A DNA stretch of 64,000 bases, taken from the NCBI RefSeq assembly GCF_014621695.1, contig NZ_CP061281.1:6448001-6512000 (forward strand). The letters run 5' to 3'. The position numbers and the translations under genes are program-made. The stretch comes from Streptomyces xanthii. GTDB lineage: Bacteria > Actinomycetota > Actinomycetes > Streptomycetales > Streptomycetaceae. The notes beneath the pieces were generated by a model. The model saw nothing but the letters and a program-made list of their open reading frames with translations, did not search any database and was not told the origin of the DNA. Numbering within the stretch: position 1 is the stretch's first letter; each line of letters begins with the position of its first letter. Shown one piece after another: positions 55,840 through 64,000 of the stretch.

Positions 55840-57054
55840 ATGGCCGACCGGGTCACGGTGATCGGCTGGGACGGCTCGCCCCTGACCGCGGCGGCCCGCT
55901 CCGCACTCGGCGCCGCCACCCTCGTGGCCGGTGCCGCCCACCACCTGGCACTGCCCGAGGTCCCGCCCACCGCGGAGCGGATCCGGCTCGGCAGCGTCTC
56001 CCTCGCCGCGCGCCGCATCACCGCCCACCGCGGCACCGCCGTCGTCCTCGCCGACGGCGACCCCGGCTTCTTCGGCGTCGTCCGCACCCTGCGCGCCCCC
56101 GAGTACGGACTCGAGGTCGAGGTCGTCCCCGCCGTCTCCGCCGTCGCCCAGGCCTTCGCCCGCGCCGGCATGCCCTGGGACGACGCCAAGGTGGTCGTCG
56201 CACACCGCCGCACCCTGCGCCGTGCGGTCAACGTGTGCCGCGCCCACACGAAGGTCGCCGTACTGACCTCACCCGGCGCGGGCCCCGCCGAACTCGGCCT
56301 GCTCCTCGAAGGCGTCCACCGCACCTTCGTCATCTGCGAGGAACTCGGCACCGACCGCGAACAGGTCACCGTCGTCACCTCCGACAAGGCTGCCGACCAC
56401 ACCTGGCGCGACCCCAACGTCGTCATCGTCATCGGCGGCCCCGCCGCGGCCATCCCCGAGAACGGCGGCTGGCTCGCGGGCGGCGAGCCCGGCACCGCGC
56501 CCCGCGGCTGGGCCCTGCCCGCCGCCGAGTACACCGGCCCCTTCGGCGAGGGTGAGACCGAACAACTGCGCGCCGCCCAACTCGCCCGCCTGGGCCCGCG
56601 CACCGGCGACCTGGTCTGGGACATCGGCTGCGGCAGCGGCGCCTTCACCGCCGAGTCCGCCCGCTTCGGCGCCGCGGTCATCGCCGTCGACAGCGACCCC
56701 GACGCCTGCGCCCGCACCCTCGCCACCACCCGCCGCCTCGGCGTCCAGGCCCAGATCGTGCACGGCACCGCCCCGCACGTCCTGGAGGACCTGCCCGAAC
56801 CCGACGTCGTACGGGTCGGCGGCGGGGGAGCGGCGGTCGTCTCCGCGGTCGCCGACCGGCGCCCCGCCCGCATCGTCACCCACGCGGCGACACGCGACGC
56901 GGCCGAACTCGTCGGCAGGGACCTGACGGAGCACGGTTACGAAGTCGAGTGCGCCCTCCTGCAATCCGTCGAACTGGACACTCGCCGCTGGACGGAGAAG
57001 GAGCGGACCGTGGGGTTCCTGCTGTCCGGGCGCCTTCCGGATCGCCACCCGTGA
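55840..57054 (+). CDS. cobL: Precorrin-6Y C5,15-methyltransferase (decarboxylating), CobL
   Basis: This 404-residue bifunctional enzyme of the corrin ring pathway has an N-terminal CbiE-like SAM-dependent methyltransferase (VTVIGWDGSPLTAAARSALG and GDPGFFGVVRTLR) and a C-terminal CbiT-like methyltransferase. The latter reads LVWDIGCGSGAFTAESARFG, AVDSDPDACARTLATTRRLG and VVRVGGGGA. It adds methyls at C5 and C15 and decarboxylates the acetate side chain, using two SAM. It starts at ATG after AGGAGAC. Next come BluB-CobT and the siroheme synthase, a cobalamin-gene neighbourhood. Confidence 0.95.
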   Translation: MADRVTVIGWDGSPLTAAARSALGAATLVAGAAHHLALPEVPPTAERIRLGSVSLAARRITAHRGTAVVLADGDPGFFGVVRTLRAPEYGLEVEVVPAVSAVAQAFARAGMPWDDAKVVVAHRRTLRRAVNVCRAHTKVAVLTSPGAGPAELGLLLEGVHRTFVICEELGTDREQVTVVTSDKAADHTWRDPNVVIVIGGPAAAIPENGGWLAGGEPGTAPRGWALPAAEYTGPFGEGETEQLRAAQLARLGPRTGDLVWDIGCGSGAFTAESARFGAAVIAVDSDPDACARTLATTRRLGVQAQIVHGTAPHVLEDLPEPDVVRVGGGGAAVVSAVADRRPARIVTHAATRDAAELVGRDLTEHGYEVECALLQSVELDTRRWTEKERTVGFLLSGRLPDRHP

Positions 57055-57418
57055 CCCTGACGGCCGGGCGCGCGCGGTAGGCTGACCGATCGTTGTACCG
57101 CACCAGGACACCTGACGATCCGTCGGTCGATGTTCCGGAAAGGTCCTGGAAACGCACCATGTCCGGGGCGCCTGTGGTACGACGCCGACCGGAGGACGCG
57201 CAACGTGGCGCAGTCCACAGAAAGCCATGGTCGAACTACGTACCGTGGCCGCGATCCGACGGGGACAATGCCTGTTGTCCGGGTCGGTTCGTGCCGCGCG
57301 GCGTGTGCGCTCGTTCTACTGGACGGGCGGACGACGCACCGCTCCGGTCAAGGGGGTTGCATCTCCGGCGGTCGGCCGGGGGCGGCCAGTAAGTTCTCAC
57401 GATGGGCGAGGGGTAGGC
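57055..57418 (+). promoter_or_regulatory. Gene-free upstream region of the BluB-CobT gene
   Basis: A possible promoter is CTGACG (57057-57062), 15 bases, TAGGCT (57078-57083). A hairpin GGACAA-TGCCTG-TTGTCC lies at about 57262-57279. I looked for a cobalamin riboswitch (B12 box) and found none that I can support. No gene is evident. Confidence 0.4.
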
Positions 57419-60400
57419 ATGACCGAAACCGGTCAGGTTCCGGGCGAAGGACTGCCGGAGAACGCGGGAGGGGTGGACCAGCCGGGCGTTCCCGCCCCGG
57501 GCGCGTACACCTACCTCGATCCCGCCGACGCCGTCGCCGAGGACGATGAACTGCTCCTGATGCCGGGCTCCCAGGGCGCCTGGGGCCAGCCCCAGGTCGC
57601 GACGCCCCCGCACCAGCAGCAGCCGGGCCCCGCCGTCGTGCACGAGCCCGGCCCGCACGAGATGGCCGGCCGCGACAGCGGTCACCACGACCTCGGCGCG
57701 ATGCAGATGCCGCAGGCCCAGGCCCAGGCCCAGACCCCGAGTCAGGGCGGCCCGCGCCGCCCGCTGCACATGGGCCCGCCCGTGCCCGAGACCGGTACCG
57801 GCCCCGTGCGTTCCCTCGCCGACCGCGGCCCCGCGCAGCAGACGCCGCCGCAGGCCATGCCGATGCACCAGTCCGGGCCGCCCACCACCGGCCCCGAGTA
57901 CCTCGACGTGCCGCCGCAGGGCGCCGCACCGTGGGGGCAGCCCGCCGGCACGCAGCCGCAGCAGGCCGGGTACGACCCGGCGACCGGGATGCCCGTCCCG
58001 GCCGCAGAAACGGTCGTCCCGGAGTCCGCCGCGGCGCAGTACGCCGACCACTCCGGACAGTTCCCGCAGCCTCAGGGGCCGGGCGCCGCCCAGGACTTCC
58101 AGCCCGTGCCCGAGCAGCAGCCGGTCGGCGCGTACGCCGGGCCGCCGGAGCAGGTCGTCGCGTACGCCGGGGCGCCCGACATGCAGGCCGCACAGGGTGC
58201 GCAGGGTGCGCAGCAGTTCGCCGGTGAGCAGCCGCTGGGCCAGTTCGTGCCCGTGGAGGGCTCGGTGCCCACCACGCCGCACCTGGCGCCGACGCCGCCG
58301 CAGGCCATGGTCGTACCGCCGCTGCCGGAGCCGGCCGGTGAGCAGCCGGTCGCCGAGCAGGCCGCTCCCGCGCCGGAGCAGCCGGTGGCCGAGCAGTCGC
58401 TCCCCGAGCAGCAGGTGGCCGAACAGCCCCTCCCTGAACAGCAGTCCCTCCCCGAACAGCAGTCCCTCCCCGAGCAGCAGCCCCTTCCCGAGCAGCAGGC
58501 CGCCGAGCCGCACGCCGGGGAGCAGCAGCCGGTCGCCGAGCCGCAGCAGGCAGCCGACCAGCCCGCGGGTGACCAGCCCGCCGCCGATCAGCCCGTCGCC
58601 GAGGCGCCGGTCGCCGAAGCGCCGGTCGCCGAGGCCGTGGCGGAGACGCCCGCGCAGCAGCCGGTCACCGAGCTCGTCGTCGAGCCCGTGGCCGAGGCCC
58701 CGCAGACCGAGCAGGCCCAGCCCGGGCAGCCGGAACAGGCGCAGCCGGAGCAGACCGCCGAGCCGCAGACCGCCGAGCCCCAGGAGGCCCCGGCGCAGGA
58801 GCCGCAGGGCCAGGGCCCGCAGATCCAGGAGCAGCCCGCGCAGCAGCCGCAGGCCGTCGAGCCGGCCCAGGACGGGGCCCAGCCGGTCGCGCAGGCCCCC
58901 GAGGCTCCCGTGGCCGAGCCGGCCGAGGAGCCGCAGAGCCCGGAGCAGCAGGCCGCCGAGCCCGAGCAGCCCGTGGCGCAGGAGCCCGCCGAGCCCGCCG
59001 CAGAGGAGCAGCCCGCCGAACTCCCCGTCGAGGAGCCCGTCGCCGCAGCCGTCCCGGCCCCGCGCGACGGCGCCGCCGCCGACGACGAGTCCGCGCCGGC
59101 CCAGTCCGCCGACGACCTGCCCATCGCCGAGGGCGACGCCGACGCCGAGCCGGAGCCCACGCTCGCCGGCCCCGCGGCCCCCGCCTACGACGACGCCGAG
59201 CGCGAGGCCGTGCTGCGCGTCATGCGCGAGCGCCGCGACATCCGCAACGGCTTCCGCAGCGACCCCATCCCGCACGAGGTGCTGCTGCGTGTCCTGGAGG
59301 CCGCCCACACGGCGCCCTCCGTGGGCCACTCGCAGCCCTGGGACTTCGTCGTCATCCGCTCCGCCGACACCCGGCGCACGATGCACGAACTCGCCGAGCG
59401 CCAGCGGGACGCGTATGCCAAGTCCCTGCCCAAGGGCCGCGCGAAGCAGTTCAAGGAACTGAAGATCGAGGCCATCCTCGACACCCCGGTCAACATCGTG
59501 GTCACCGCCGACCCGACCCGCGGCGGCCGCCACACCCTCGGCCGGCACACCCAGCCGCAGATGGCCCCGTACTCCTCCGCGCTCGCGGTCGAGAACCTGT
59601 GGCTCGCCGCCCGCGCCGAGGGCCTCGGCGTCGGCTGGGTCTCCTTCTTCGACGAGCGCGAGATGGTCCGCACGCTCGGTCTGCCCGAGCACCTCGAAGT
59701 GGTCGCGTACCTGTGCGTCGGCTACGTCGACGAGTTCCCGGCCGAGCCCGAGCTGATGCAGGCCGGCTGGTCCAAGCGGCGCCCGCTGTCCTGGGTCGTC
59801 CACGAGGAGACGTACGGGCGCCGGGCCCTGCCCGGCGAGGACCCGCACGACCTGCTCGCCGAGACCGTCTCCAACATCCGCCCGCTGGACGCCAAGGCGC
59901 TCGGCGAGGCATGGGAGCGGCAGAAGCGCATGACCAAGCCGGCCGGCGCCCTCGGCATGCTGGAGATCATCTCCGCGCAGCTGTCGGGCCTGTCCCGGAT
60001 GTGCCCGCCGCCGATCCCGGAGCCCGCGGCCGTCGCGATCTTCGCCGGCGACCACGGGGTGCACGCTCAGGGCGTCACCCCCTGGCCGCAGGAGGTCACC
60101 GGCCAGATGGTCGCGAACTTCCTGGGCGGCGGCGCGGTCTGCAACGCGTTCGCGAACCAGGTCGGCGCCGAGGTCTGCGTCATCGACGTGGGCGTCGCCT
60201 CCGAACTCCCGGCCACCCCCGGCCTGTTGCCGCGCAAGGTCCGCGCCGGCACCTCGGACATGACGACCGGCCCGGCCCTGACCCGCGAGGAGGTCAAGGC
60301 CGCCGTGGAGGTCGGCATCGAGACCGCCCGCGACCTGGTCGCGGCGGGCAACAAGGCGCTGCTGACCGGCGAGATGGGCATCGCGAACACCACCGCGTCC

Positions 60401-60901
60401 GCCGCCCTGATCTCCGTCTACACCGAGGCCGACCCCGCCGAGGTCACCGGCCGCGGCACCGGCATCAACGACGAGACGCACGCCCGCAAGGTCGAGGTCG
60501 TGCGCCGCGCCCTCGAACTGCACCAGCCCGACCCGGCGGACCCCATCGGCGTCCTCGCCGCGGTCGGCGGCCTGGAGCACGCGGCCCTCGTCGGCCTGCT
60601 CCTGGGCGGCGCGTCGCTGCGCACGCCGGTGATCCTCGACGGCGTGAGCGCCGGTGCGGCCGCCCTGGTCGCCCGGGCCATCGCGCCCGAGGTGCTCGCC
60701 GCGTGCATCGCCGGCCACCGCAGCGCCGAGCCCGGCCACGTCGCCGCGCTCAACAAGCTGGGCCTGCGCCCCCTGGTCGACCTCGACCTCCGCCTCGGCG
60801 AGGGCACGGGCGCGCTGCTCGCCCTCCCGATCGTGCAGAGCGCGGCCCGCGCGATGCACGAGGTCGCCACCTTCGACTCGGCCGGCGTCACCGAGAAGTA
60901 G
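57419..60901 (+). CDS. cobT: BluB-like DMB synthase fused to CobT, with a long low-complexity N-terminus
   Basis: This is a 1160-residue fusion. Residues about 1-588 are Gln/Pro/Glu/Ala-rich, without predicted folded domains, and include four tandem LPEQQ(S/P) units and VAEAPVAEAPVAEA. Residues about 589-815 resemble BluB (flavin destructase/nitroreductase fold: RERRDIRNGFRSDPIPHEVL, TAPSVGHSQPWDF and LAARAEGLGVGWVSF), which makes 5,6-dimethylbenzimidazole. Residues about 818-1160 are CobT (nicotinate-nucleotide:DMB phosphoribosyltransferase), with VAIFAGDHGVHAQGV, GIANTTASAALI, GRGTGINDETHARKVEVV and GEGTGALLALPIV. Product and next enzyme are thus tethered. The ATG at 57419 follows GAGGGG five bases away; an in-frame start at 57227 is less likely. 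Confidence 0.92.
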   Translation: MTETGQVPGEGLPENAGGVDQPGVPAPGAYTYLDPADAVAEDDELLLMPGSQGAWGQPQVATPPHQQQPGPAVVHEPGPHEMAGRDSGHHDLGAMQMPQAQAQAQTPSQGGPRRPLHMGPPVPETGTGPVRSLADRGPAQQTPPQAMPMHQSGPPTTGPEYLDVPPQGAAPWGQPAGTQPQQAGYDPATGMPVPAAETVVPESAAAQYADHSGQFPQPQGPGAAQDFQPVPEQQPVGAYAGPPEQVVAYAGAPDMQAAQGAQGAQQFAGEQPLGQFVPVEGSVPTTPHLAPTPPQAMVVPPLPEPAGEQPVAEQAAPAPEQPVAEQSLPEQQVAEQPLPEQQSLPEQQSLPEQQPLPEQQAAEPHAGEQQPVAEPQQAADQPAGDQPAADQPVAEAPVAEAPVAEAVAETPAQQPVTELVVEPVAEAPQTEQAQPGQPEQAQPEQTAEPQTAEPQEAPAQEPQGQGPQIQEQPAQQPQAVEPAQDGAQPVAQAPEAPVAEPAEEPQSPEQQAAEPEQPVAQEPAEPAAEEQPAELPVEEPVAAAVPAPRDGAAADDESAPAQSADDLPIAEGDADAEPEPTLAGPAAPAYDDAEREAVLRVMRERRDIRNGFRSDPIPHEVLLRVLEAAHTAPSVGHSQPWDFVVIRSADTRRTMHELAERQRDAYAKSLPKGRAKQFKELKIEAILDTPVNIVVTADPTRGGRHTLGRHTQPQMAPYSSALAVENLWLAARAEGLGVGWVSFFDEREMVRTLGLPEHLEVVAYLCVGYVDEFPAEPELMQAGWSKRRPLSWVVHEETYGRRALPGEDPHDLLAETVSNIRPLDAKALGEAWERQKRMTKPAGALGMLEIISAQLSGLSRMCPPPIPEPAAVAIFAGDHGVHAQGVTPWPQEVTGQMVANFLGGGAVCNAFANQVGAEVCVIDVGVASELPATPGLLPRKVRAGTSDMTTGPALTREEVKAAVEVGIETARDLVAAGNKALLTGEMGIANTTASAALISVYTEADPAEVTGRGTGINDETHARKVEVVRRALELHQPDPADPIGVLAAVGGLEHAALVGLLLGGASLRTPVILDGVSAGAAALVARAIAPEVLAACIAGHRSAEPGHVAALNKLGLRPLVDLDLRLGEGTGALLALPIVQSAARAMHEVATFDSAGVTEK
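58427..58498 (+). repeat. Four tandem 18-bp units in the BluB-CobT N-terminus
   Basis: Units CCCCTCCCTGAACAGCAG, TCCCTCCCCGAACAGCAG, TCCCTCCCCGAGCAGCAG and CCCCTTCCCGAGCAGCAG encode (P/S)LPEQQ repeats. Their near-identity suggests recent slippage expansion. Confidence 0.9.
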
Positions 60902-60912
60902 AGACCGGCCGA

Positions 60913-60951
60913 CGGGACGCCTGCCCGCCCCGCTCGTGGGCAGGCGTCCCG
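60913..60951 (+). terminator. Terminator after cobT
   Basis: CGGGACGCCTGCCC (60913-60926) pairs perfectly with GGGCAGGCGTCCCG (60938-60951). Confidence 0.9.
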
Positions 60952-61103
60952 CACGGCAGGACGGGTGGGCGCAGCCACCGGTGCCGGACGCGCCCTCGCG
61001 GGGCCCCGGCATAAGCTGACCTCGAACCCCGAACGCGCACGTCACAGGGCTCCGACGACGCAGCCCAGATCAAGAGCCCAGCCGCACCAGGAGCCCGCCC
61101 GCC

Positions 61104-62333
61104 ATGCCTCAGCACCCCGCGTACCCCGTAGGCCTCCGCCTGACCGCCCGCAAGACGATCGTCATCGGCGGCGGCCAGGTCGCCCAGCGCCGGCTCCCCG
61201 CCCTGATCGCGGCGGGCGCGGACATCACCCTGATCTCCCCCTCGGCCACCCCCTCCGTCGAGGCGATGGCCGACGCGGGCGAGATCAGCTGGACCCGCCG
61301 CCGCTACGAGCACGGCGACCTGGCGGACGCCTGGTACGTGCTGATCGCCACCGCCGACCGTGCCGCGAACGACGAGGCCTCCGCCGAGGCCGAGGCCAAC
61401 CGGACGTGGTGCGTCCGCTCCGACGACGCCGAGGCGGCCACCGCCTGGACCCCGGCCACCGGCCGCACCGAGGGCGTCACCGTCGCGGTCCTGTCCGCCG
61501 AGGCCGCCGACCGCGACCCGCGCCGCACCGCCGGCATCCGCGACGCCCTCGTCGAGGCCCTGCGCGACGGCACCGTCTCGGTCCAGCGCGAGCACAAGCC
61601 GGGCGTGGCCCTGGTCGGCGGCGGGCCCGGCGACCCCGACCTGATCACGGTGCGCGGCCGCCGCCTGCTCGCCGAGGCCGATGTCGTCATCGCCGACCGG
61701 CTCGGCCCCCGCGACCTGCTCGACGAACTCCCGCCGCACGTCGAGGTGATCGACGCCGCGAAGATCCCGTACGGCCGTCAGATGGGCCAGGAGGCGATCA
61801 ACCAGGCGCTGATCGACCACGCCAAGCAGGGCAAGGCCGTGGTCCGGCTCAAGGGCGGCGACCCGTTCGTGTTCGGGCGCGGCATGGAGGAGGCCCAGGC
61901 GCTCGCCGCCGAGGGCATCCCGGTCACCGTCGTCCCCGGCATCTCCAGCTCGATCTCGGTGCCCGGCGCCGCCGGCATCCCGGTCACCCACCGCGGGGTC
62001 GCGCACGAGTTCACTGTGGTCAGCGGCCATGTCGCGCCGGACGACGAGCGTTCCCTCGTCGACTGGTCCGCGATGGCCCGGCTGACCGGAACCCTCGTGA
62101 TCCTCATGGGCGTCGACAAGATCGGCAAGATCGCCGAGGCGCTCGTCGCCCACGGCAAGGACCCCGAGACCCCCGTCGCCCTGGTCCAGGAAGGCACCAC
62201 CGCCGCCCAGCGCCGCGTGGACGCCACCCTCGCCACCGTCGGCGCGACGGTCCTCGCCGAGGGCGTGAAGCCCCCGGCCGTCATCGTGATCGGCCCCGTC
62301 GTCCACGAGAACCCCGTACGTAACCCGCGGTAA
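61104..62333 (+). CDS. cobA: Fused precorrin-2 dehydrogenase and uroporphyrinogen-III C-methyltransferase (CysG/CobA type)
   Basis: This 409-residue bifunctional protein has an N-terminal NAD-binding domain (residues about 1-150, TIVIGGGQVAQRRLPALIAAGAD) that resembles the CysG dehydrogenase/ferrochelatase part. A complete SUMT domain follows (VALVGGGPGDPDLITVRGRR, RLKGGDPFVFGRGMEEAQAL and VPGISSSISVPG). It makes precorrin-2 from uroporphyrinogen III with two SAM and may oxidise it to sirohydrochlorin for siroheme or cobalamin. Being beside cobL and cobT, it probably feeds the corrin pathway; siroheme synthesis is equally consistent with the fusion. Confidence 0.93.
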   Translation: MPQHPAYPVGLRLTARKTIVIGGGQVAQRRLPALIAAGADITLISPSATPSVEAMADAGEISWTRRRYEHGDLADAWYVLIATADRAANDEASAEAEANRTWCVRSDDAEAATAWTPATGRTEGVTVAVLSAEAADRDPRRTAGIRDALVEALRDGTVSVQREHKPGVALVGGGPGDPDLITVRGRRLLAEADVVIADRLGPRDLLDELPPHVEVIDAAKIPYGRQMGQEAINQALIDHAKQGKAVVRLKGGDPFVFGRGMEEAQALAAEGIPVTVVPGISSSISVPGAAGIPVTHRGVAHEFTVVSGHVAPDDERSLVDWSAMARLTGTLVILMGVDKIGKIAEALVAHGKDPETPVALVQEGTTAAQRRVDATLATVGATVLAEGVKPPAVIVIGPVVHENPVRNPR

Positions 62334-62388
62334 CGTCAGTTCGTACCGAGCCGTTGGCACCGCACCCAGGACAAGGCAGTATCGACCC

Positions 62389-63216
62389 GTGGCAGAACCC
62401 AGAGGTCTCATCACCATCGAGGACCCCGACGACCCGCGCCTGCGCGACTACACCGGCCTGACCGACGTCGAGCTGCGCCGCAAGCGCGAGCCGGCGGAGG
62501 GCCTGTTCATCGCAGAGGGCGAGAAGGTCATCCGGCGCGCCAGGCTGGCCGGGTACGAGATGCGCTCGATGCTCCTGTCCGCGAAGTGGGTCGACGTCAT
62601 GCGCGACGTCATCGACGAGGTCCCCGCCCCGGTCTACGCGGTCGCCCCCGACCTGGCCGAACAGGTCACGGGCTACCACGTGCACCGCGGCGCCCTCGCC
62701 TCGATGCAGCGCAAGCCGCTGCCCACCTCCGACGAACTCCTCACCACCGCCCGCCGGGTCGTCGTCATGGAGTCCGTCAACGACCACACCAACATCGGCG
62801 CGATCTTCCGCTCCGCCGCGGCCCTCGGCATGGACGCAGTCCTGCTCTCGCCGGACTGCGCGGACCCGCTGTACCGCCGCTCGGTGAAGGTCTCCATGGG
62901 CGCCGTCTTCTCGGTCCCGTACGCCCGCCTGGAGGCCTGGCCGAAGTCGCTGGAGACGGTCCGCGAGGCCGGCTTCAACCTCCTCGCGCTCACCCCCGCC
63001 GACCAGGCCAAGTCACTCGACGAGGTCGCCCCGCACCGCATGGACCGGGTGGCGCTCATGCTCGGCGCCGAGGGCGACGGTCTGTCCACCAAGGCCCTGA
63101 TGGCCGCCGACGAATGGGTCCGCATCCCGATGGCCCACGGCGTCGACTCGCTCAACGTGGGCGCGGCCGCGGCCGTCGCCTTCTACGCCGTCGCCACGGG
63201 ACGCCCCGAGCTCTGA
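62389..63216 (+). CDS. TrmH/SpoU-family RNA methyltransferase (second copy)
   Basis: This 275-residue protein has the SPOUT motifs VVVMESVNDHTNIGAIFRSA (1), MLGAEGDGLSTKAL (2) and IPMAHGVDSLNVGAAAAVAFYA (3). An N-terminal region (LIAEGEKV-like: GLFIAEGEKVIRRARLAGYE) precedes them. The layout is like the family that methylates rRNA or tRNA ribose. Its target is unknown and it differs from the copy near rplT. It starts at GTG 62389. It is unrelated in function to the cobalamin genes before it. Confidence 0.9.
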   Translation: MAEPRGLITIEDPDDPRLRDYTGLTDVELRRKREPAEGLFIAEGEKVIRRARLAGYEMRSMLLSAKWVDVMRDVIDEVPAPVYAVAPDLAEQVTGYHVHRGALASMQRKPLPTSDELLTTARRVVVMESVNDHTNIGAIFRSAAALGMDAVLLSPDCADPLYRRSVKVSMGAVFSVPYARLEAWPKSLETVREAGFNLLALTPADQAKSLDEVAPHRMDRVALMLGAEGDGLSTKALMAADEWVRIPMAHGVDSLNVGAAAAVAFYAVATGRPEL

Positions 63217-63231
63217 GCCCGGGGCCCCGGC

Positions 63232-64000
63232 TCAGCTCTCCGGGCGAGGCGAGTCGGGCGCGGTGCTCGCCGGGCCGGTGGCCGGCCGGTGGTCGTCGCC
63301 GAGCCCGCGCGAGGGGCCCTGGCAGCCCTGGGCCGCCGCGATCGCCAGCGCCACCAGCAGCGTCACCACCACGAACACGAACAGCCGCTGACGCAGCAGC
63401 CGGGGATTGGCCGGACGCAGCTTCTTGCCGGTGCCCGTCCCGTTCGTCCGCGGCGCGGGCCGTCCCGCGCCACTGCGCGGCGCGGGGCGGCTGCCCGAGC
63501 GCGGGTTCGTCGAGCGCGGCGCCGGACCCCGGCCGCCGCCCCCGGTCCGCGGCCCCTGCGTACCCGGCTGGGTGCGCCGCTGCGTGGTCCGCTCGCCGCG
63601 GTCCACGCGCTCCGTGTACGTCTCGGTGAGCCGGCCCGTCGGACGGTCCGGGTCCGTGCGCGGCGCCGGCGGCCGGGCCTCGCCGAGCCCCTGCGCCTCA
63701 CGGGCCGCGATCTCCTTCAGCCGCAGCGACAGCTGCAGCGTGCTCGGCCGCTCCTCGGGGTCCTTCGCCAGGCACGCGCGCAGCAGCGGCGCCAGCGCGT
63801 CCGGCACCCCGTGCAGCTGCGCCTCCTCGTGCACGACGCGGTACAGCATCACCTCGGAACTGCCGTGCCCGAAGGGCGAGTCGCCCATCGCCGTGTACGC
63901 GAGCGTCGCCCCCAGCGCGAACACGTCGGTCGCCGGCGTCACCGCGGCCCCGCGCACCTGCTCCGGCGCGAGGAAGCCGGGGGAGCCCACGGCGGTGCCC
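63232..64000 (-). CDS. Ser/Thr protein kinase, C-terminal part (5' end beyond the window)
   Basis: The frame remains open to the edge of the window at 64000, reading GTAVGSPGFLAPEQ, which is the activation segment of a PknB-type kinase. The rest of the C-lobe follows (ATDVFALGATLAYTAMGDSP and CLAKDPEERPSTLQL). Next comes a long Arg/Pro/Gly/Thr-rich linker (about 130 residues), one membrane helix (LFVFVVVTLLVALAIAAAQG) and a short outer tail. Without the N-terminal half, catalytic residues before the activation loop cannot be checked. It converges on the methyltransferase gene. Confidence 0.9.
   Translation of the reverse strand, partial: GTAVGSPGFLAPEQVRGAAVTPATDVFALGATLAYTAMGDSPFGHGSSEVMLYRVVHEEAQLHGVPDALAPLLRACLAKDPEERPSTLQLSLRLKEIAAREAQGLGEARPPAPRTDPDRPTGRLTETYTERVDRGERTTQRRTQPGTQGPRTGGGGRGPAPRSTNPRSGSRPAPRSGAGRPAPRTNGTGTGKKLRPANPRLLRQRLFVFVVVTLLVALAIAAAQGCQGPSRGLGDDHRPATGPASTAPDSPRPES

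Noticed and set aside
57055..57418. Cobalamin riboswitch before the BluB-CobT gene
   Set aside because: I looked for the B12 box and the surrounding helices and found no convincing match. A covariance-model search would settle it.
57236..61045. Minus-strand open frame of 1269 codons antisense to the BluB-CobT gene
   Set aside because: The plus-strand gene has clear BluB and CobT motifs. The antisense frame encodes only Leu/Gly/Arg-rich low complexity and is open because of high G+C.

Overview
The window is chromosomal DNA of a Streptomyces (or a very close actinobacterium). The evidence is the very high G+C with strongly G/C-ending codons, frequent GTG starts, ATGA/GTGA translational coupling, tight hairpin terminators without U-tracts, and gene order. 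The runs infC-rpmI-rplT-rRNA methyltransferase-sensor kinase-pheST, argCJBDR, metNIQ and cobL-cobT-cobA are in the order I remember from the S. coelicolor core chromosome. I see no prophage, insertion sequence, CRISPR array, tRNA or rRNA.

Layout. (1) 1-4190: end of a membrane protein coupled to a mycosin-like protease, a beta-lactamase-fold protein, an SseB-family protein and a DUF1844 protein. (2) 4230-11992: the translation block. infC has a long structured leader and probably a rare AUC start. It is followed by rpmI, rplT, a TrmH-family methyltransferase, an orphan PAS histidine kinase, pheS and pheT. (3) 12340-23353: an HTH/TPR regulator beside a NUDIX gene that carries a TTA codon, 3-hydroxyacyl-CoA dehydrogenase, DUF1918, a DMT exporter head-to-head with a MocR regulator, a degenerate histidine phosphatase, DUF6314, a Ser/Thr kinase with an external solute-binding-like domain, and a lipoprotein. 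(4) 23532-32417: argCJBDR and argH, both preceded by ARG-box-like operators, with a BASS transporter, an L,D-transpeptidase and a flavin-family oxidoreductase between them.

(5) 32539-45070: a 12.5 kb tightly packed set of five large genes. They encode a DUF4132-like protein, a 1687-residue protein with a C-terminal winged-helix-like end, a MoxR-type AAA+ ATPase, a DUF5682-like protein fused to a vWA domain, and a SWIM zinc-finger protein. This resembles the poorly understood E. coli yehI/molR plus yehLMPQ genes and is the best candidate here for an uncharacterised system. (6) 45154-55640: a TetR/MFS pair with a clear palindromic operator, an acyltransferase, a secreted glycerophosphodiesterase, a sigma-like protein, a GNAT protein, two small membrane proteins, and metNIQ behind a 28-residue Cys/Met leader peptide. 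A second GNAT gene follows. (7) 55840-62333: corrinoid genes cobL, a BluB-CobT fusion with a roughly 590-residue low-complexity N-terminus, and a fused siroheme/precorrin-2 synthase. (8) 62389-64000: a second SpoU-type methyltransferase and the C-terminal part of a Ser/Thr kinase that runs off the window.

Assignments are by reading motifs and from memory of families. No database search was run. Start codons were chosen from ribosome binding sites, overlaps and conserved N-termini and are marked where doubtful.
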